Part shown: one piece after another, positions 7,071 to 11,031 of the stretch
Layout of the letters: each line of letters opens with the position of its first letter
Position numbering within the stretch: position 1 is the first letter of the stretch
NCBI RefSeq assembly: GCF_946478885.1
Contig: NZ_CAMLDX010000107.1
Location: forward strand, 1 to 11,031
Direction: 5' to 3'
Source: an uncultured Bacillus sp.
Lineage (GTDB): Bacteria > Bacillota > Bacilli > Bacillales_B > DSM-18226
Length of the DNA: 11,031 nucleotides
Notes under the pieces: generated by a model
What the model saw: only the letters and a program-made list of their open reading frames with translations
The model's database searches: none
What the model was told of the DNA's origin: nothing
Program-made: the position numbers and the translations under genes

Positions 7071-7665
7071 CATATAATTGATAAAAAAGTTCCATGGACT
7101 ACTGCTGTATTAGCAGAATCTTACACGATTGCTAGAAATGCGACAACTAGAGGGAAAGTAGAATTAGGAAAAACCGTGTTGATCCAAGGAGCAGGTACGA
7201 TAGGGCAATTCATTTTAAGAATGGCTAAAGCTAAGGGAGCATCAGTAATGATTACAGATGTATTAGACTCCGTTTGGAATTTGTAAAATTAAATGGTGCA
7301 GATAGAATTGTAAACGTTTTAAAAGTGGATGTTGGAAAAAGTGAACGAGTGGACAAACATTTGAAAATTGTTTTGAATACGCCTCAGTAGCTGGTGTGAT
7401 AGTGCCTTTAGGGATGTCTGAAGAGCCTTCTCAAATAGCACAGAAACCAATCAAGCAAAATCAATTTTACTATTTACGGTTCTAGATTACAAGTTTATCA
7501 GGTTACCCCTGTTATTAAAGGGATAGAAGAGGGACTACTGAAAGATGATGAAATTGTTACACAGACTTTTTCAATAAATGATATTCAAAATGCTTTGATT
7601 TAATTAATAATGAACCAGATAAAGTAAGAAAAATTGTTATTACTTTTGTTTAATCACATTTGTCC
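7071..7665 (+). pseudogene. Broken tandem copy of the zinc dehydrogenase (C-terminal 210 codons)
   Basis: This stretch repeats 6427-7070, that is, the preceding gene from codon 131 (His) through its stop codon and about 11 bases beyond. Identity by eye is about 95% in the first half (including a run of more than 100 identical bases) and about 90% in the second. The copy lacks the promoter, the ribosome binding site, the N-terminal catalytic zinc ligands and the structural zinc site. It has single-base losses (for example GACTCCCG became GACTCCG near 7270) and a 47-bp deletion relative to the parent (6717-6763 missing), located exactly between two GACAAA repeats. Frameshifts and stops follow. 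It can encode nothing useful, but it adds an untranslated spacer of about 630 nt to the operon mRNA before the transporter gene. Confidence 0.95.
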
Positions 7666-7690
7666 TGACAGATAAAGGAGGCATAATGAA

Positions 7691-9070
7691 ATGGAAGGTA
7701 ATGCTGATAAAAAGGTTAAGACTATTGACAATCATGTTTCAACCAAAGAGTTGTTTAAAGTAACAGCTAGTGGTTGGTTAGGTACGGCTATGGAGTTTAT
7801 GGATTTCCAACTGTATTCATTGGCTGCAGCTATCGTATTTAATCAGATATTTTTCCCGGAAGCTAGTCCAGCAATGGGTTTAATTTTGGCAATGGGAACC
7901 TACGGCGCTGGTTATGTAGCACGTTTAGTCGGTGCTTATATTTTTGGACGAATGGGTGATAAGACAGGGAGAAAAAATGTTCTAGTTGTCACTATTATGA
8001 TTATGGGTATCGCTTCTACACTAATCGGTTTCTTACCAACTTATCAACAAATCGGTATTTTAGCTCCTATTGGGTTAGTTGTTTTACGAATTATTCAAGG
8101 ACTAGGTGCTGGAGCTGAAATAAGTGGTGCTGGAGTAATGGTAGCTGAATTTGCGAAACCTTCGAATCGTGGTTTAGTAGGTAGTTTTGTTTGTTTAGGA
8201 ACATCTTCTGGAACACTATTAGCGAATTTGGTTTGGACAATTATATTGACAGTACAAACAGAGCAGCAAGTTCTTGCATGGGGCTGGAGAATTCCTTTCT
8301 TACTATCGTTATTAACAATGATTGTAGCGATAATCATTCGTTTGCACATTAAGGAAAGCCCAGTTATGGAAGAAAAGAAAAAATTATTAATAGAAGAAAG
8401 GGAAAAGGCACTACATTCTGGTTCCTACTTGGCTAAAAATAAAACTGACGTAACAAAAACTAAAAAAGGCAAGAAAAGCTTTTTCGTTGCTTTAGGTCTT
8501 CGCTTTGGACAAGCAGGTAATAGTGGGTTATTACAAACATATTTGACAGGTTTTATTGTAACCGTTTTAGCTTTAGAGAAGACGGTTGCAACAAATGCTA
8601 ATATTATTTCTTCACTAGTATCCTTTATTTCAATCCCATTAGTAGGATATTTAGGTGATAAAATCGGTAGGAAAAAGATGTACATGATTTTATCTTTAGC
8701 AACGGCTATATTTGCTATTCCGATGATGATGATGATAGATACAGGCAATCCAATAATTCTTACTATCGCTTTAGTACTAGGCTTAAATATTGGGGTACAA
8801 GGAATATTCGCTCTCGAAAATGTAGTTTTAGCTGAACTATTCGGTTCCAAGAATCGAATGACTTTGATGGCTTTGGCAAAAGAAATTGCAGGATGTATTG
8901 CCACTGGATTTGGTCCAGTAATTGCTGCATCAGTTGTTGCAGCCTTTACAGGTAGCTGGGTTCCGATTGCTATTATGATTATTGTCTTCTCTTTATCTTC
9001 CTTTATAAGCGCATATGTATCAATTGATACGACTGGTAGAGATTTAAATGAGCTAGAAGATGCTATGTAA
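7691..9070 (+). CDS. MFS transporter, metabolite:H+ symporter (MHS) type, probable hexuronate/aldonate importer
   Basis: Integral membrane protein of 459 residues with about 12 hydrophobic helices. The MFS loop motif appears twice, as expected for two six-helix halves: GRMGDKTGRK between helices 2 and 3, and GYLGDKIGRKK between helices 8 and 9. The segments GAGAEISGAG in helix 4 and WGWRIPFLLS before helix 6 are typical of the MHS subfamily (KgtP/ShiA/ProP-like). The central cytoplasmic loop (about residues 220-265) is long and strongly charged, rich in K and E. Start ATG 7691 lies 9 nt after AGGAGG; an earlier ATG at 7686 is in another frame and soon stops. By its place in the operon it should bring in the pathway substrate with protons. 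The exact substrate (glucuronate, fructuronate, gulonate, mannonate) cannot be read from sequence. It is not the GPH- or ExuT-type carrier more often seen with uxu genes. Confidence 0.85.
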   Translation: MEGNADKKVKTIDNHVSTKELFKVTASGWLGTAMEFMDFQLYSLAAAIVFNQIFFPEASPAMGLILAMGTYGAGYVARLVGAYIFGRMGDKTGRKNVLVVTIMIMGIASTLIGFLPTYQQIGILAPIGLVVLRIIQGLGAGAEISGAGVMVAEFAKPSNRGLVGSFVCLGTSSGTLLANLVWTIILTVQTEQQVLAWGWRIPFLLSLLTMIVAIIIRLHIKESPVMEEKKKLLIEEREKALHSGSYLAKNKTDVTKTKKGKKSFFVALGLRFGQAGNSGLLQTYLTGFIVTVLALEKTVATNANIISSLVSFISIPLVGYLGDKIGRKKMYMILSLATAIFAIPMMMMIDTGNPIILTIALVLGLNIGVQGIFALENVVLAELFGSKNRMTLMALAKEIAGCIATGFGPVIAASVVAAFTGSWVPIAIMIIVFSLSSFISAYVSIDTTGRDLNELEDAM

Positions 9071-9093
9071 AATGAGGAAGAGAGAGGTAGGAT

Positions 9094-9747
9094 TTGAGCT
9101 TGAAAAAAAATAATATTTTGAATAGTTTGATAAAATCAGGTGTTATAGCTGTCATTCGTGGCGAAACAAAAGAAGAAGCAGTAAAAGCAAGTCATGCCAT
9201 CATTAATGGAGAGATGAAAGGTATCGAATTGACCTTTACAGTCCCTCAAGCAGATCAAGTAATCGCTGAGCTTATCGCGGAGTATGCCAATGATCCCGAA
9301 ATCGTGGTCGGCGCTGGGACCGTGTTAGATGCAACGACTGCCCGGCTAGCAATCATGGCGGGAGCGCAATTTGTCGTCAGTCCTTGTTTTGATGAAGAAA
9401 CCGCTAAAATCTGTAATCTTTATCAAATCCCTTATTTACCTGGCTGTATGACGATTACCGAAATGAAAACGGCCTTGACTTATGGGGTGGACATTATCAA
9501 ATTGTTCCCAGGTAGTGCTTTTGGACCAAGTATCGTCAAAGCTTTCAAAGCTCCGCTCCCTCATTTGAACATTATGCCAACCGGCGGGGTAAGCTTAGAT
9601 AATATGGAAGATTGGTTCAATTCAGGCGTAGTTTGTGTTGGCGTTGGCGGCAATCTACTTGCATCAGCAGCAACCGGAGATTTTGAAAAAGTCACTGAAA
9701 TTGCCAAACAATATATGAAAAAATATCAAGAAATAAAAGCAAATTAG
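9094..9747 (+). CDS. kdgA: 2-keto-3-deoxy-6-phosphogluconate aldolase (KDPG/KHG aldolase)
   Basis: Class I aldolase that splits KDPG into pyruvate and glyceraldehyde 3-phosphate (EC 4.1.2.14). The TIM barrel of 217 residues is of normal length. Visible key positions are R22 in VIAVIRG, E45 in GIELTF (general acid/base), the Schiff-base lysine K136 in DIIKLFPGSAFGP, LPGCMTITE, and the phosphate-binding TGGVSLDN. There is no suitable ATG. TTG at 9094 (6 nt after GAGAGG) and TTG at 9100 (7 nt after TAGGA) are both possible in-frame starts; the second gives the more typical MKKNNIL start. It lies 23 nt after the transporter and 25 nt before kdgK. A 2-keto-4-hydroxyglutarate aldolase activity may coexist, as in relatives. 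Confidence 0.92.
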   Translation: MSLKKNNILNSLIKSGVIAVIRGETKEEAVKASHAIINGEMKGIELTFTVPQADQVIAELIAEYANDPEIVVGAGTVLDATTARLAIMAGAQFVVSPCFDEETAKICNLYQIPYLPGCMTITEMKTALTYGVDIIKLFPGSAFGPSIVKAFKAPLPHLNIMPTGGVSLDNMEDWFNSGVVCVGVGGNLLASAATGDFEKVTEIAKQYMKKYQEIKAN

Positions 9748-9772
9748 TTGTTAAAGAAGTGGAGGCAATCAC

Positions 9773-10795
9773 ATGAAAGTACTAACTTTTGGTGAAATAA
9801 TGTTGCGGTTGAAACCACCAGCTAATGAGCGGATTTTACAAACGCAAACATTTGAAGCAACTTATGGAGGAGCCGAAGCCAATGTAGCGGTATCCTTAGC
9901 ACTACTAGGAAATGAAGTGGCTTATTTATCGAAGTTTCCTGATAACTTGCTTGGTCAAAGTGCGGTAGGCACATTGCAAAAATACGGTGTTGACACAAGT
10001 AAGATTTTGACAGGAAATGGGCGTCTAGGTATCTATTTTTTTGAAAAAGGGGCCAGTGTTCGTTCTACTAATGTTGTCTATGATCGGGCATACAGTGCCT
10101 TTTCACAAATGAAAGCTACTGAATTGAACTGGGATGAGATCTTTAAAGACGTTGATTATTTCTATTTTTCTGGTATCACTCCAGCGATTTCTGATGAGTT
10201 GAAACATGCTGCTTTAACAGCCTGTAAATATTGTAAGGCTCATGAGATCCCAGTAGTTTGTGATTTGAACTATCGTGGCAAAATGTGGACACCAAAAAAA
10301 GCCCAAACCGTTATGGGCAAGATCATGGAGTATGTCTCCGTTTGTATCGCCCATGATGAAGATTTTGAAGCGACGCTAGGGATCAAATCCTTTGATGGGG
10401 ATGAATCCCGTGGGATCGAACAAAAAGAATTTTTCAAAGCGGCGATGAAAAAAGTCCAAGAGCATTATCCAAACTGTAAGATGGTTGTCAGCATTTTACG
10501 CAACATCTATTCAGTAGAAGACAGTGAATGGACCGCCTTATTATTAACGGACGGTGCCTTTTACGAAACCACCACCTACAAGATGCATGTGATGGAAGGT
10601 GTAGCCGCTGGGGATGCCTTTGGTGCTGGGTTGATGCATGGGTTATTACATGACTATACACCAACTGAACTCGTACAGTTTGGTTTGGCAGCCAGTGTAC
10701 TTAAACTGACGATCTCTGGAGATCTAAACTTAGTTTCAGAAGCGGAGATCAGAAATTTAATGAAAAGTAACAACGGTGTGCGAGTTGTTAGATAA
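9773..10795 (+). CDS. kdgK: 2-keto-3-deoxygluconate kinase (PfkB family)
   Basis: Phosphorylates KDG to KDPG with ATP (EC 2.7.1.45), linking UxuA to KdgA. It is a PfkB/ribokinase fold of 340 residues. The N-terminal sugar-binding region is TFGEIMLRLKPP, then GGAEANVAVSLALLGNEVAYLSKF. The C-terminal ATP and anion-hole motif is AAGDAFGAGL with D281 as the catalytic base; the usual GAGD is varied to AAGD here. Start ATG lies 7 nt after GGAGG (9761-9765). It is the last gene of the operon. Codon use resembles uxuA and uxuB. Other PfkB substrates are possible, but the neighbouring uxuA and kdgA make KDG by far the likeliest. Confidence 0.92.
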   Translation: MKVLTFGEIMLRLKPPANERILQTQTFEATYGGAEANVAVSLALLGNEVAYLSKFPDNLLGQSAVGTLQKYGVDTSKILTGNGRLGIYFFEKGASVRSTNVVYDRAYSAFSQMKATELNWDEIFKDVDYFYFSGITPAISDELKHAALTACKYCKAHEIPVVCDLNYRGKMWTPKKAQTVMGKIMEYVSVCIAHDEDFEATLGIKSFDGDESRGIEQKEFFKAAMKKVQEHYPNCKMVVSILRNIYSVEDSEWTALLLTDGAFYETTTYKMHVMEGVAAGDAFGAGLMHGLLHDYTPTELVQFGLAASVLKLTISGDLNLVSEAEIRNLMKSNNGVRVVR

Positions 10796-10988
10796 ATGGC
10801 TTAATTACTAAACTTTTGTTAAACTAGAGAAAAATATTTTCTTGACCAGTAGATAAAGAGAACTGAGGATTATTATGACAGAATATATCGCAATTGGAGT
10901 AGCTAAGAAAATATAATTTGGGGATCGACTAGGCACCCAAATTATGTTGGACTGATCATGAAGTAATCATTCATTTTAATCCAAATTT
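10796..10988. other. Post-operon stretch with a 13-codon ORF and a hairpin, no established gene
   Basis: After kdgK no long frame is open. A tiny ORF, ATG 10875 to the stop at 10914-10916 (MTEYIAIGVAKKI), has a weak GAGG ahead of it. It ends inside the left arm of the hairpin at 10913-10945. A second short open segment (WTDHEVIIHF, around 10950) ends inside the terminator. These may be remains of a truncated gene or chance frames. Confidence 0.4.
10913..10945 (+). other. Inverted repeat/hairpin without T tract
   Basis: Perfect 10-bp arms ATAATTTGGG and CCCAAATTAT with a 13-nt loop. No run of T follows, so it is not a classical terminator. It could stabilise the 3' end of the operon mRNA, be an upstream part of a two-hairpin 3' end, or act as a protein site. 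Confidence 0.55.
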
Positions 10989-11029
10989 AAAGCTTGTGGG
11001 TTTAAACTGATTACCCACAAGCTTTTTTT
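10989..11029 (+). terminator. Rho-independent terminator closing the operon
   Basis: A 12-13 bp perfect stem (AAAGCTTGTGGG with CCCACAAGCTTT, 10989-11001 and 11013-11025) with an 11-nt loop, ending in seven T (11023-11029). It lies about 190 nt downstream of kdgK. The symmetrical A and T tails mean it could also serve a gene arriving from the right on the minus strand. Confidence 0.9.
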
Positions 11030-11031
11030 AT

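Noticed and set aside
8425..8904. Minus-strand open frame of 159 codons inside the MFS gene
   Set aside because: It is a shadow of the transporter coding sequence, which has a complete frame, a good ribosome binding site and family motifs on the plus strand.

Overview
The window reads as chromosomal DNA of a low-GC Firmicute. The base composition, strong AGGAGG ribosome binding sites, perfect sigma-70-type promoter spacing and a multi-tRNA operon in which some tRNAs lack an encoded CCA all fit Lactobacillales. Enterococcus is my best guess, from general resemblance only.

Layout. (1) Positions 1-526 hold the end of a tRNA operon: partial Gln(UUG), Gly(GCC), Cys(GCA), Leu(UAA), Leu(CAA), then a strong intrinsic terminator. 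(2) Positions 527-2291 are a decayed accessory stretch. It holds a truncated tyrosine-recombinase fragment (+), a nitroreductase pseudogene on the minus strand that can be reassembled across two frameshifts, and an unexplained patch of higher GC. (3) Positions 2292-2963 (-) encode a GntR/FadR-type regulator, divergent from (4) a hexuronate/aldonate operon on the plus strand at 3316-10795: uxuB, uxuA, a zinc alcohol dehydrogenase, a broken tandem copy of that dehydrogenase, an MHS-type MFS transporter, kdgA and kdgK. (5) Positions 10796-11031 hold a short ORF, a hairpin and a closing terminator.

How the genes work together. The transporter would import a hexuronate or aldonate. The zinc dehydrogenase resembles the RspB/YjmD group, whose members oxidise L-gulonate or L-galactonate at C5 to a ketouronate. 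UxuB would reduce D-fructuronate to D-mannonate and UxuA would dehydrate it to 2-keto-3-deoxygluconate (KDG). KdgK phosphorylates KDG to KDPG, and KdgA cleaves KDPG to pyruvate and glyceraldehyde 3-phosphate. No uronate isomerase (UxaC) lies in the window, so entry is either through the dehydrogenase or through an isomerase encoded elsewhere. Two matching palindromes, one at the regulator promoter and one just downstream of the uxuB promoter, are good candidates for the regulator's operators.

The most notable things are the tandem partial duplication and decay of the dehydrogenase gene inside the operon, the paired operators, the foreign-looking codon use of the dehydrogenase, and the two gene remnants beside the tRNA operon. 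I found no defence system, CRISPR array or complete insertion sequence.
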